Below, piece after piece: positions 33,657 to 42,630 of a stretch of 64,000 nt of DNA. The stretch is from contig CAYYUP010000001.1 in assembly GCA_964474905.1 (NCBI GenBank), positions 367,044 through 431,043 on the forward strand, in the 5' to 3' direction. Origin of the DNA: JADJRG01 sp964474905. Its GTDB lineage: Bacteria > Myxococcota_A > Polyangia > Nannocystales > Nannocystaceae. The notes beneath the pieces were generated by a model that saw only the letters and a list, made by a program, of their open reading frames with translations, ran no database searches and was not told the DNA's origin. Made by a program: the position numbers and the translations under genes. Position 1 is the first letter of the stretch, and each line of letters opens with the position of its first letter.

Positions 33657-35044
33657 GCAACGCTTTGGTGGCGGTCGTCGGTCGACCCAATGTCGGCAAG
33701 TCGACCCTTTTTAATCGTTTGATCCGCGCCCGCAAGGCGATCGTCGAGGACAACCCTGGGGTCACTCGCGATCGCCTGTACGGGGTCGCGGATTGGGACG
33801 GCTACTCCTTTATGGTCGTCGACACCGGCGGCATCGACCCCTCCGGGGAGAGCGGGCTGCCGGGTCATATCCGGGCGCAGGCCCAGATCGCGATGGACGA
33901 GGCGGACCTCATCCTCTTTGTCGTCGACGCGATCGATGGCGCGACTGCGATCGACATGGAGATCGCAGGCATGCTGCGTCGCTCTGGGCAGCCGGTGTTG
34001 CTCGTCGTCAACAAGACCGACGGACCCAAGCGCGAGATCCACAGCCACGCGTTTTACGAACTCGGACTCGGCGAGGTCTATCCGGTGTCGGCGGCCCACG
34101 GTCGTCGTTTCGGTGAACTCTGCGACGCGATCGTCGAAAACTTGCCCGAGGAACTCGCTCTGGCCGAGCTGGCGAAGCCAACGGGTACTCGGATCGCCTT
34201 TATGGGCCGGCCCAATGCCGGTAAGTCGACGCTGATCAATGCCTTGATGCGTGAGCCGCGGGTGATCGTTGACGCCATTGCCGGGACGACGCGGGACTCG
34301 ATCGATCTTCCCTTCGAGTTTAACGGCAAGCCGCTGGTGTTGATCGATACAGCCGGTCTGCGCCGGCGTCGACAGGTCGCGAGGGCGCAAGAGAAACTCG
34401 CGGCGATCAAGTCGATACGGGCGATGGAGCGCACCCAAGTCGTGGTGCTGGTCGTCGATGCGAGCGTCGGTGTCACCGATCAGGATCAACGCCTCGCGCG
34501 CATGGCCTTTGAGCGGGGCAAGGGGGTCGTCGTCGCCCTCCATAAATGGGATCTGGTGGCCGGTGATGCCCGCAGCGGTCGCGCCTGTCTGGCCAGCACC
34601 GAGGAGGCACTCGCCTTTCTCGAGCGGCCGCGGATCATCAAGACCTCCGCTGTCGGACCTGGGCGCGACGAGGGCAGGGGTCGCAGCCGCAATCTCGACG
34701 AGATATTGATCGCCTGTTTGAAGACCGCTCGCGGTCTCGGTCGTCATATTCCGACCTCGGATCTCAACCAAGAGCTCGCTGCGGCGATCGCCGACAACTC
34801 GCCACCGATGCACAAAAGCCGGCCCGTGAAGCTGCTTTACGCGACCCAGGCAGAGACCGCGCCGCCGCTGATTGTGATCTCGGCCAACAAGGGCCGCTGT
34901 TTGGCGACGGCCTACGAGCGCTATCTCGTCCGTCGCTTTCGCCGACGCTGGGATCTCCGGGGCGTGCCGATCCGCATCGTTGTTCGCGGTCGTGGCCGCG
35001 GAAACAGCGAGCGGGCCCGTCCCGGCCCGACGGCCAAGCGCTAG
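33653..35044 (+). CDS. der: GTPase Der (EngA)
   Basis: Double-GTPase for 50S ribosome assembly. 463 residues. The two G domains start VAVVGRPNVGKSTLFNRLIR and IAFMGRPNAGKSTLINALMR, with DTGGID / DTAGLR and NKTD / HKWD motifs, and a C-terminal KH-like domain. Ends in a basic tail (RGRGRGNSERARPGPTAKR). Overlaps era. Confidence 0.97.
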   Translation: MSNALVAVVGRPNVGKSTLFNRLIRARKAIVEDNPGVTRDRLYGVADWDGYSFMVVDTGGIDPSGESGLPGHIRAQAQIAMDEADLILFVVDAIDGATAIDMEIAGMLRRSGQPVLLVVNKTDGPKREIHSHAFYELGLGEVYPVSAAHGRRFGELCDAIVENLPEELALAELAKPTGTRIAFMGRPNAGKSTLINALMREPRVIVDAIAGTTRDSIDLPFEFNGKPLVLIDTAGLRRRRQVARAQEKLAAIKSIRAMERTQVVVLVVDASVGVTDQDQRLARMAFERGKGVVVALHKWDLVAGDARSGRACLASTEEALAFLERPRIIKTSAVGPGRDEGRGRSRNLDEILIACLKTARGLGRHIPTSDLNQELAAAIADNSPPMHKSRPVKLLYATQAETAPPLIVISANKGRCLATAYERYLVRRFRRRWDLRGVPIRIVVRGRGRGNSERARPGPTAKR

Positions 35045-35209
35045 GGATCCCTGCAGAGGGTGCACGATCGCGGGGGGTCGTACCCCCGCAAGTGCTCATG
35101 CGAGCGCTGCAGAGGGCTTTACAGCTGGCAAACCCGTGTGCGATTGTTTCGGCGACACCCCTCTCTTGCTCAAGAGGGCCCGCGATCCGTGTGTCACCGG
35201 AGAATCCTA

Positions 35210-36871
35210 ATGTTGCGTACGTCCACTATCTCCCGTCTCGCCCTTCTCGCGGGCGCAGCCGTTGCCCTTCCGTCGCTCTTCGCGTGTCTCAGCCACCCCG
35301 TAAAGGTAGTCGAGTACGACAAGGCTCAAGAGGCCAAGAAGGGCGTCTCCATTGCTATCTCCAAGGACGTCGACATCGTTTTTGTGATCGACGACTCGGG
35401 TTCGATGGCCGAGGAGCAGGCGCTGCTCTCCGCGAACTTCGCCTCTTTCATCGGCGTGCTCGAGGAAGAGGACGTCAAGGCGAACTACCGCCTGGCGATC
35501 ACGACGACCGATGCCGGCAACCCGCGTTGCCCCAAGGCCGCGACCACACCGCTCAACGGTAACTTTGCGCTCAGCTCCTGCGCTGACCGTCTAGGTGACT
35601 TTATCTTCACAGGGGTCGACCCGGCGATCGACGCTGGTCAGACCGCCTGCACAGATTTCTGTGACTACACGGATCAAGAGCTGATCATCGAGCCAACGCT
35701 GATCGACGGTGACGATACGCCCAAGAAGCGGCCCTGGCTGCAAAACATCGAGGGCGAGACCAATATCCCCGAGGGCATCTCGACGGTCGAGGCGTTCCAG
35801 TGTTTCGGCCCCCAGGGTATCGCCGGATGCGGTTTCGAGTCCCATCTCGAGAGCATGTACAAAGCGCTGATCCGTGCGGATACCAGCGGCGAGAACAATC
35901 TGGGCTTCCTCCGCGATCAGGCGATCCTCTCGGTGGTCTTTGTGACCGATGAGGCGGACTGTTCCTACAACGTCGCCTACGAGGACATCTTTACGAGCAA
36001 CAAGGTGTTCTGGAACGACGTCAACGATCCGACGCCGAGTTCCGCGGTCTGTTGGCGTGCGGGTGTTGAGTGCATCGGCGATGCCAGCGGCTACGACCGC
36101 TGTGTTTCGGCCAACTACGACAGCACGGGTGCCAAGGGCGTCGCCGATGACAAAGCCGTGCTTCACCCGATCTCTCGCTACACCGAGCAGCTCGACGCGA
36201 TCGAACTCCAAAAGAAGGAGTCCGATAGCAACGCCGAGGTATTGGTCGCGGTTATCGCGGGAGTACGGGAGGACGGCATGGAGACTCCCTACAGCAATGT
36301 CGGAGGCGACGAGTTCGTCGCTAACTTCGGCATCGATCCGGGTTGTCAGTCGATGGCGAGCGGCAGCGCGGTACCGCCGGTGCGCCTCCGCGAGTTCGCA
36401 GAGCATTTTCAGGTCGGTGAGGACTCAAACCTCTTCTCGATCTGCGACGACGACTACTCGCCGGCCCTCGCCGCGATCGCCGACAAAATCCGCGATCAAA
36501 TCAAGCCCGCGTGCATGCCAGAGTGCATCAAGGACACCGACACGACGACACCCGTGCTCGACTTCGACTGCACTCTCAAGCAGGAGAACCTCGCGACGGG
36601 AGACAGCTTAGACATCCCGGTTTGCGAGAAAAATGGCGGCGCCTTTGTACCTCCTGATGGTGGAGCTGTCTGCTACATCGGCCTCGTCGATCCGGATGGC
36701 TCGGTCACTGCGGACCCCGACGATGACATGTCGCAGGAGTGTGTTGACGTGGGCTGGAACCTCGAGTTCAAGCTGTTCCGCGACGGCCCCGCTCCGGTGG
36801 GTACGACTGTCAGCGCGATCTGTCAGCTCTCCGATCTCCAAAAGATCGAGTGCCCGGATCTCGCCGGCTGA
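35210..36871 (+). CDS. vWA-domain lipoprotein
   Basis: A 553-residue secreted protein. The ATG (GGAG upstream) gives a lipoprotein signal (LALLAGAAVALPSLFACLSH). The von Willebrand A domain starts DIVFVIDDSGSMAEEQ, with the full MIDAS DxSxS. It continues VFVTDEADCSYNVAYEDIF. Many Cys (about 18) suggest disulfides. The tail repeats Cys-rich segments (VCYIGLVDPDGS). Role unknown: adhesion or a metal-dependent binding surface is inferred. The 165-base leader has a GC hairpin (35070-35089) and no gene. Confidence 0.85.
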   Translation: MLRTSTISRLALLAGAAVALPSLFACLSHPVKVVEYDKAQEAKKGVSIAISKDVDIVFVIDDSGSMAEEQALLSANFASFIGVLEEEDVKANYRLAITTTDAGNPRCPKAATTPLNGNFALSSCADRLGDFIFTGVDPAIDAGQTACTDFCDYTDQELIIEPTLIDGDDTPKKRPWLQNIEGETNIPEGISTVEAFQCFGPQGIAGCGFESHLESMYKALIRADTSGENNLGFLRDQAILSVVFVTDEADCSYNVAYEDIFTSNKVFWNDVNDPTPSSAVCWRAGVECIGDASGYDRCVSANYDSTGAKGVADDKAVLHPISRYTEQLDAIELQKKESDSNAEVLVAVIAGVREDGMETPYSNVGGDEFVANFGIDPGCQSMASGSAVPPVRLREFAEHFQVGEDSNLFSICDDDYSPALAAIADKIRDQIKPACMPECIKDTDTTTPVLDFDCTLKQENLATGDSLDIPVCEKNGGAFVPPDGGAVCYIGLVDPDGSVTADPDDDMSQECVDVGWNLEFKLFRDGPAPVGTTVSAICQLSDLQKIECPDLAG

Positions 36872-36891
36872 CCTCGCCGGCCAACATCAGC

Positions 36892-36928
36892 AAGAGCTTC
36901 TACGCGAGGGCGTAGGGGCTCTTTCTTT
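36892..36928 (+). terminator. Rho-independent terminator of the vWA gene
   Basis: AAGAGCTTCTACGC (36892-36905) pairs with GCGTAGGGGCTCTT (36910-36923), with two G-T wobbles, followed by TTTCTTT (to 36928). It precedes the convergent beta-barrel gene. Confidence 0.8.
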
Positions 36929-36943
36929 GTGACCGAGAGTTCT

Positions 36944-37765
36944 TTAAAAACGGGCGCCGAGTCGAGCCGCGCCGAGCACGTAGATCGGGATGTCACGCGG
37001 CTGCAGCATCAGGGCGAAGTAGCGGATGCTGACGCCGACGAACCAGCGCTTGCGCAGCTGCAGGTCGAGAGCGATGCCGGCGTGCACTTCGGGCACAAGT
37101 GATGGCACGCAAGTCCCCGCGTTGCAGGCGAGGCCCGTGTCGCAGATCGTGCCGTCAAGGCAGCTCATGCCCCGTTGGCCAGGGAGAGCACCGGCGGGAG
37201 TGCCGATGCGAAAGACACCTGCACCGACGTCGACGAGCGGCAGGAAGCGGCCGAGGTCCACACCGATGACAGCGCCGATGCCCGCGGTTGACGTGTGCAG
37301 CACGCCGGCGTTTGCGGTGACGCTGATCTCCTCGGTTTCTTTGTCCTGGAGCTTGGTCTCGTCCATTGGGTGGCCGCTGTAGGCGACCTGGGCCCGCAGC
37401 CAGATAAACGAGAGCAGGCGCAGATCAGCCTCTAGGAGGAGGCCAGCACCTGGTCGGCGGATCGTGGGTCGACCGAGCAGGGGCAGACGAAAAGAGGCGT
37501 AGGCCGGTGAGATCGTGAGGGCGAGCCGGCGTTCACCGCTGTAGGGGGGCGTGAGCGCCGGCGCTCGTTTGATCGGAGTGGGCTGTGGCTGTCCATTGGG
37601 CGCACGCATCATCGGCGCGTCGTTGGGATCACGCGGGGCTTCGTTCGCGATGCTCGGTGACGCGGGCGCATCGGCCCAGCTCGGCCCAGCCGCGCCGAGC
37701 GAGGCGACGATAACGAGAGCGCGGGGCCAAGGTCGGCACCAGGCGGCCGGGCGGGGGAGCCTCAC
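36944..37765 (-). CDS. Putative outer-membrane beta-barrel with Cys-rich insert
   Basis: 273 residues. Signal peptide (ALVIVASLGAAGPSWADA), Pro-rich linker, then alternating amphipathic strands (RRLALTISPAYASFRLPLLG; LLLEADLRLLSFIWLRAQVA) and C-terminal YVLGAARLGARF, the aromatic end expected for BAM substrates. A loop with four Cys (CLDGTICDTGLACNAGTC) is unusual in a barrel and may be disulfide-bonded outside. General plan resembles the barrel protein at 20202-21002. Confidence 0.7.
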   Translation of the reverse strand: MRLPRPAAWCRPWPRALVIVASLGAAGPSWADAPASPSIANEAPRDPNDAPMMRAPNGQPQPTPIKRAPALTPPYSGERRLALTISPAYASFRLPLLGRPTIRRPGAGLLLEADLRLLSFIWLRAQVAYSGHPMDETKLQDKETEEISVTANAGVLHTSTAGIGAVIGVDLGRFLPLVDVGAGVFRIGTPAGALPGQRGMSCLDGTICDTGLACNAGTCVPSLVPEVHAGIALDLQLRKRWFVGVSIRYFALMLQPRDIPIYVLGAARLGARF

Positions 37766-37828
37766 TGTTTCAGGTTATACCTTGCTCTCGCTGGACAGGG
37801 ACGCGCCGCTCGGGTAGATACGCCATCC

Positions 37829-38737
37829 GTGAGCGATACGCCCGAAAAGCCGGAGTCTGCGCCCCAAGCTGCGCCAGAGCAGCGCATGGCATTGCCGACC
37901 TGGAGCCGCACGCGAACGAAAAAGCGCGGCGACGGCGGTCAGGCAGCACAACCAAAGGACGATGCGTTCCAGAGCGCCGTGCGTAATGCGGGTCGTGGTG
38001 CGGCCAATCGCAGCCGTTGGGTGATCGTCGGCATCATCGCGGTCGCCCTGGGGATCGGCGGCGTTGTGCTCCTCCGGATCAACCAAAAAACTGGTTCGGC
38101 GGAGGCAACTGCATTGCTCGCGACCGCCGCAGCCCACGAGTCACGGGCCCGCGTCGGTGATGTCGCGAGCCTCGCAGGATCGACAAACACACCGCCGTAC
38201 CCGGTCGTCGCCGACGAGGCCGCCCGCGAGGCGGCGATCTCTGCTGCGATCAAGAATCTCAACGAACTCGACTCCGACAGCGGACCTGCGACAGCGGCAA
38301 AGCTCATGCAGGGCGCGAACCTCCTGCGCGACGGTGATTACGCGGCGGCCGAGTCGACCTATCGCGAGATCCTTCGCATCGAAGATCACCCGCTCGGCTT
38401 CCTCGCCCGTGAGGGAGTTGCGCTCGCGTTGGAGGGCCAAGGGGATCTCGACGGAGCACTGGGCGAGCTTGTGATCCTTGCCGGTGACAAGGGGGCGCTC
38501 TACCGCGAAGCGGCGCTCTACCACCGTGCCCGTTTACTGGCGGCAAATGGCCGCAAGGACGAAGCGGTAACCGCTCTCAAAACCTACATCGAAGAGTACC
38601 CGCTGCGCGAGTTTTCGCTGATGGGCGACGACGTTCGCAAGCTCGCAGAGGTTGTCGATCCGGGCCTGCTCGCCGGCGCCGCAGAGGCCCCCAATCCCGT
38701 CGATGTGATCGACAACGCCGCCCCACCTGCGGAGTGA
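37829..38737 (+). CDS. YfgM-like single-pass TPR protein
   Basis: 302 residues. A cytoplasmic Pro/Ala-rich N-terminus, one helix (WVIVGIIAVALGIGGVVLL) near residue 65, then TPR repeats in the periplasm (ADGDYAAAESTYREILRIED-like: DGDYAAAESTYREILRIE; REAALYHRARLLAANGRKDE). In gammaproteobacteria yfgM sits before bamB and der; here it precedes a BamB-like gene by 3 bases, which supports the comparison. YfgM acts as a periplasmic chaperone partner of the Sec translocon. GTG start. Confidence 0.82.
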   Translation: MSDTPEKPESAPQAAPEQRMALPTWSRTRTKKRGDGGQAAQPKDDAFQSAVRNAGRGAANRSRWVIVGIIAVALGIGGVVLLRINQKTGSAEATALLATAAAHESRARVGDVASLAGSTNTPPYPVVADEAAREAAISAAIKNLNELDSDSGPATAAKLMQGANLLRDGDYAAAESTYREILRIEDHPLGFLAREGVALALEGQGDLDGALGELVILAGDKGALYREAALYHRARLLAANGRKDEAVTALKTYIEEYPLREFSLMGDDVRKLAEVVDPGLLAGAAEAPNPVDVIDNAAPPAE

Positions 38738-38740
38738 TCG

Positions 38741-39991
38741 ATGCCTCGCTTCGCTCGTTCGCTCGGTCTTTCGCTTCGCCTCTGGAGCTCTGTGGTGCTC
38801 TTCGTCGGTGCCTCTGCTGGGGCCTGCGGTCCCTCAGAGCCGACAGTGCTCGTTTATCCGGTCGAGACGGCCGCAGCCCGTGCGGTGATCGAGGTCGACT
38901 TCCTCAAGCCGATCACGATCACGGAGATGGCAATCTTGCACCCCGACGAGCGTGCGATCGTCACCTCGGACTTTGAGCGTCGGCAGCTCTACGTCGGTTC
39001 TCGCGACGGCACCCTCCTGGTCCTTGGTGCCGATGACGGGGCGCTTCTCTGGGAGCATGCCTTTGGTGGGGCTATCAGCTCGGCGCCTGTACTCGTGGAG
39101 GGGGAGCCGGTTCTGCTCGTCGGCACCGACAACGGGGAACTCTCCGCGCTCGATCTGGAGACCCGCGAAATCCGCTGGACTTACGGCACCCAGGGCACGA
39201 TCCGCGGTCGTCCGGTGCTCGCGGATAAGGTCATCTACTTCGCAAACTCGCGGGATCAAGTCTTCGCTCTCGATGCGCGCACCGGGGTCTGGCGGTGGCA
39301 GTACGAGCAGCCCTTTCAGGGGGAGTTCACGATCCACGGTCAAGCTGGGCTCACCTATGTGAGCGACGCGGATCCTTCGGTCCCCGAGGGCGGTGTGGTT
39401 TTCACTGGTTTTGGTAACGGTCGTGTCGTCGCGATCGGAGCGGCCTCGGGCGAGGCGCTCTGGCAGGCGAATGTGGCCCCGCCCGAGGGCGGCGACTTTG
39501 TCGATGCAGACAGCACACCGCTCGTCGATCTGGGCAAGGGGGAGGTCGTCGTCAGCGGTCAGGAGACCGGTGTCTACGGCCTTTCGTTCGCGGATGGTTC
39601 GCAGCGGTGGTTCCGTCCGGTTCGCGGCGCCGGAACTGTGGTCGCTGCTGGCGACGGCGGCCTGGTCTTCGCTTCGTCGCTCGAGGGTGTCTTTACCATC
39701 GAGCGAGGGGGTCGCCTGCGCTGGCGCAAGCAGCAGGATCCCGGAGTGCTCTCGACACCAGTGGTGGTTGGAGCATCGATTTTGATCAGCCACTCGGAGA
39801 CCGGTCTGCTCGCCTTGGATCGGGTCTCGGGGGAGCTTCTCGCGAGCCTCGATGTTGGCTCTGGAATCAGTGCGGAGCCCTCCTACGATCCGCTTTTTGG
39901 CCGCGCCTATGCGATTAGCAACCGCGGCGTGCTGATCGCGTTGCGTGTCGAGCAGGGCGCAGCGCCGCGGGTTGTCGCGAGAGCCCTGTAA
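38741..39991 (+). CDS. BamB-like PQQ-repeat beta-propeller lipoprotein
   Basis: 416 residues. Lipobox SAGACGPSEP, then repeats of the PQQ/propeller type: DGTLLVLGADDGALLWEHAF, NGELSALDLETREIRWTYG, DQVFALDARTGVWRWQYEQP, NGRVVAIGAASGEALWQANV and ETGVYGLSFADGSQRWFRPV. BamB assists outer-membrane protein assembly by the BAM complex. The pairing with a YfgM-like protein and the same operon support that role, though other PQQ-repeat lipoproteins exist. Confidence 0.85.
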   Translation: MPRFARSLGLSLRLWSSVVLFVGASAGACGPSEPTVLVYPVETAAARAVIEVDFLKPITITEMAILHPDERAIVTSDFERRQLYVGSRDGTLLVLGADDGALLWEHAFGGAISSAPVLVEGEPVLLVGTDNGELSALDLETREIRWTYGTQGTIRGRPVLADKVIYFANSRDQVFALDARTGVWRWQYEQPFQGEFTIHGQAGLTYVSDADPSVPEGGVVFTGFGNGRVVAIGAASGEALWQANVAPPEGGDFVDADSTPLVDLGKGEVVVSGQETGVYGLSFADGSQRWFRPVRGAGTVVAAGDGGLVFASSLEGVFTIERGGRLRWRKQQDPGVLSTPVVVGASILISHSETGLLALDRVSGELLASLDVGSGISAEPSYDPLFGRAYAISNRGVLIALRVEQGAAPRVVARAL

Positions 39992-40001
39992 ACCCACCGG
40001 C

Positions 40002-41069
40002 TCAGCGGGCGTCGATCGAGGCGCTGAGTGGTCTCCTGGCGACCTCTGTACCTTCGCTTGAGACGATGACTTCGTCAGCGGAGAGGGCCAAGTCGAGCTT
40101 CGGGAACGAGTCGCCGGTGGATCGCAGGCGCAGGGTCGATCGATGGAGTTCGTAGTCGCGGGTGCGTACGATCAGGAGAAAGAGGGCTTCGTCGCCGACG
40201 ATCGCAGCTGGGATTGTGTGCACTCGAGGCAAGCCGGCCGGCGCTCGAAGCCAACCATCGATCGCGGCGGCCTGCGAGGCGGGCAGGTAGCCGCTGCGCC
40301 AGCGGCCTTGACCGTGAACCAGCACCTGCGCCCAACGCAGGCACTCGCGGGGGCCAGAGCCTGATTCGCAGCGGTCGACGACCCCGAGAAAGTAGAGGTC
40401 GTCGCTCCGCAGCACGGTGTCGTAGGACTCCGAGATCGGGGGCAGGTGCGGCGCGGGTGCTGCGAAAAGCGGCGCTTGTTGGCTGAGAATCGCCGCGGGT
40501 ACCCAGGCGTTCGGGAGCTCGGGCATCGGCTTTGGCCAGACGAAGGCGCGGCTGCCCCCATCGTCGTCGATCTCGTCGATCACAAGTGCGAGCAGGTAGC
40601 TGCCAAAACCATCGATGAGGTCGCCGCCGGGTACAGGTGCGGGGCCGAGGCTGAGCTGGCGGTTGTCGATCGCGGGCAGGTTGGGACCTGAGAAGGCCCA
40701 TCGCTCGATCCACTCGAGAACGGCCGGCAGATCCGCGACTTGTCCGACGAAATGACCGGCGAGCGGTGGTGGTGTGCGAGCGGCTCCTGGGTCGCTTGGG
40801 GCCATCGCTGTGACTGCAGCGCTGCGGGTCTTCGCGGTCCCCACGAGCTCGGCAGAGAGCCAGTAGCCAGCCGCTTCGGCGAGCACTGGGCTGATGGCGA
40901 TCGTCAGGCCCAGGAGCCAGGCGAGCGGCCCGAATGATCGCCTGTGGATCACGCCAGAGATCGCCGGTGCGTGCCCGTTTTGATGAGCGAGCGCGGCGTC
41001 TGCGTGAGCGTTGGGCTCCGCAGGTTCGGGGGGCCCGGGGATTTCGCCCGTTTGGCTGTGCTGGCGCAT
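40002..41069 (-). CDS. Unknown protein with single membrane helix
   Basis: 355 residues from the chosen ATG (GAAGG 4 bases upstream); an ATG at 41126 is also possible. A Pro-rich cytosolic N-terminus is followed by one helix (FGPLAWLLGLTIAISPVLAE) and a large exposed part with the pieces ADLPAVLEWIERWAFSGP, LYFLGVVDRCESGSGPRECL and VHTIPAAIVGDEALFLLIVR. No family was recognised. It faces the BamB-like gene tail to tail (11 bases between) and diverges from the lipoprotein gene at 41227. Confidence 0.7.
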   Translation of the reverse strand: MRQHSQTGEIPGPPEPAEPNAHADAALAHQNGHAPAISGVIHRRSFGPLAWLLGLTIAISPVLAEAAGYWLSAELVGTAKTRSAAVTAMAPSDPGAARTPPPLAGHFVGQVADLPAVLEWIERWAFSGPNLPAIDNRQLSLGPAPVPGGDLIDGFGSYLLALVIDEIDDDGGSRAFVWPKPMPELPNAWVPAAILSQQAPLFAAPAPHLPPISESYDTVLRSDDLYFLGVVDRCESGSGPRECLRWAQVLVHGQGRWRSGYLPASQAAAIDGWLRAPAGLPRVHTIPAAIVGDEALFLLIVRTRDYELHRSTLRLRSTGDSFPKLDLALSADEVIVSSEGTEVARRPLSASIDAR

Positions 41070-41226
41070 GCTGCCTTCGAGTTCGTGGCACCAAGGCCGG
41101 CGAGGCCTCGTCTCTGCGATTGTCATGGCACGCCGCCTGGCCCTCCGTCTACGGTCGCGGCGCTCAGCGCTTTACAAGCGGCTAGGGCCCTAGTTACAGT
41201 CGCCCACCTCAGGGCAGGATTATCGG

Positions 41227-42006
41227 ATGAGCAGAACTTGGCGTCTGGAACTAGGGACCATCATCGCGGCGGCAGCCATCTTTGCGACCGGTTGTGGTGA
41301 GCATCGCTCGATCGAAGAGTCGCTCAAGACCAATGCTGACGAGGAATTCCTCAAAACCCAGTACAAACCAAACCCGAAAAAGCGACCGCCCAGCGGTCTG
41401 CCACCGCCCACCGAGGCCGAACTCAAGGCCTGGGATCGCAAGGATCCCGAGGGCGAGAAGCACCTCTACAAGTTCGATAAAAAGAACATGTCGCGGATGC
41501 TCAATTACTGGAAAGAACTCGAGTGCCACCGCGAGAAAATGAAAGAAGAGGGCGAGAAGGCCTTTGGCACCGAGCCTGGCAGCCCCGATGACGAGCAGTG
41601 GTTCCAGTTCAAGCAGGTGTTCATCCCGCAGATCAACACCTGGCAGCAGCGCTTATTCGCCAATGAGCCCCGGATCCTCGAGAAGTCCAAGCTCATCGGT
41701 CACTTTCTCGAGGGCCATGAGCTGGTCATGCACGGCTACCCCAAGGCCTACAACGAGAGTGACCGCACCGAGCTCCAAAAGAACGACGCTCACTGGACGA
41801 TCCTCGAGAACAAGATCACCAAGTACCTAAAGAACATTGGTGGCGAGCTGCCGGCCAAGCCTGATCTCGACGATCCAAAGCAAAAAGCGGCGCACGAAAA
41901 ATTCTGCTTCAAGGCCCTGCATCCCCCCAAAAACACCGGTAAGGCCAAAAAAGGCCGACGTACCGGTGGCGGGCGCAAGGCCAAGAAGCTCAACATGGGC
42001 AACTAG
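41227..42006 (+). CDS. Lipoprotein of unknown function, basic C-terminus
   Basis: 259 residues. Signal with lipobox AAIFATGCGEH. The mature protein is helical and charged (NMSRMLNYWKELECHREKMK; QWFQFKQVFIPQINTWQQRL), with a basic tail (GKAKKGRRTGGGRKAKK). A tail this basic on a lipoprotein suggests binding to peptidoglycan or nucleic acid, an inference only. The CcmH-like gene follows 18 bases downstream with a good ribosome-binding site. Confidence 0.75.
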   Translation: MSRTWRLELGTIIAAAAIFATGCGEHRSIEESLKTNADEEFLKTQYKPNPKKRPPSGLPPPTEAELKAWDRKDPEGEKHLYKFDKKNMSRMLNYWKELECHREKMKEEGEKAFGTEPGSPDDEQWFQFKQVFIPQINTWQQRLFANEPRILEKSKLIGHFLEGHELVMHGYPKAYNESDRTELQKNDAHWTILENKITKYLKNIGGELPAKPDLDDPKQKAAHEKFCFKALHPPKNTGKAKKGRRTGGGRKAKKLNMGN

Positions 42007-42024
42007 GTCCGAAGGGATCTGTCG

Positions 42025-42468
42025 ATGCAGTCTCCATCGCCGCCCGTGCCCTCGGTGGAGGCCCAAGAGATCGTCAGCGATCTGAGCCACGATCTGATGT
42101 CGCCCTATTGTCCGGGGCGGACGATCGCGACCTGTCCGTCGCCACAGGCGCGCAAGCTCGAGAACGAGATGCTGGTCAAGGCCGAGGCCGGCATGACTCG
42201 CAAAGAGATCGAGACAGAGCTCGTCGGTCGGTTTCCCGACATTCAAGGGTATATCGGCCGGCCGGAGCTGCTCTGGGGTACGGCGATCGTCGCCCTCTTG
42301 GCGATTCTGACGATCGCCTGGGTCGCTCGCAGCTGGATCCGTCGCGGACAGGCCGCGATCCTGCCGCAAGACCTCGCGGAGGCGCCTCTGGCAGGGGGCC
42401 GACGGGCAGCATCATTGCGCGAAATCGACGCCCTTGAGGACGCTCTCGACGATGTCGACGACTTCTAG
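42025..42468 (+). CDS. CcmH-like cytochrome c maturation protein with Cx7C motif
   Basis: 147 residues. A CcmH-type N-terminal domain (VEAQEIVSDLSHDLMSPYC, then KLENEMLVKAEAGMTRKEIE) and one membrane helix (TAIVALLAILTIAWVA). In CcmH the motif is LRCxxCQ; here the cysteines are in CPGRTIATC, seven residues apart. Reductive thiol chemistry in heme attachment is therefore uncertain. No other ccm gene is in the window. AAGGGATC lies just upstream of the ATG. Confidence 0.72.
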   Translation: MQSPSPPVPSVEAQEIVSDLSHDLMSPYCPGRTIATCPSPQARKLENEMLVKAEAGMTRKEIETELVGRFPDIQGYIGRPELLWGTAIVALLAILTIAWVARSWIRRGQAAILPQDLAEAPLAGGRRAASLREIDALEDALDDVDDF

Positions 42469-42630
42469 CCGCGCTCAACCGATCTAGGGCAGGGGCCGTT
42501 TTGCGGACCTGTGGGCGATCTTCAACGGTCGCACAGGGAACCCCTCACCGACTTTCGAGCGCCCCTGCCAAGCGCCCGCCCGAGCGGCTTCGGCTTGTCC
42601 CCCCTTGGCCCTTCGCGGTACTCCAGTGGG

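Noticed and set aside
35045..35209. Possible riboswitch in the vWA gene leader
   Set aside because: The leader has a GC hairpin (35070-35089) and a 10-base direct repeat (CTGCAGAGGG at 35051-35060 and 35107-35116), but no T run or known aptamer pattern.
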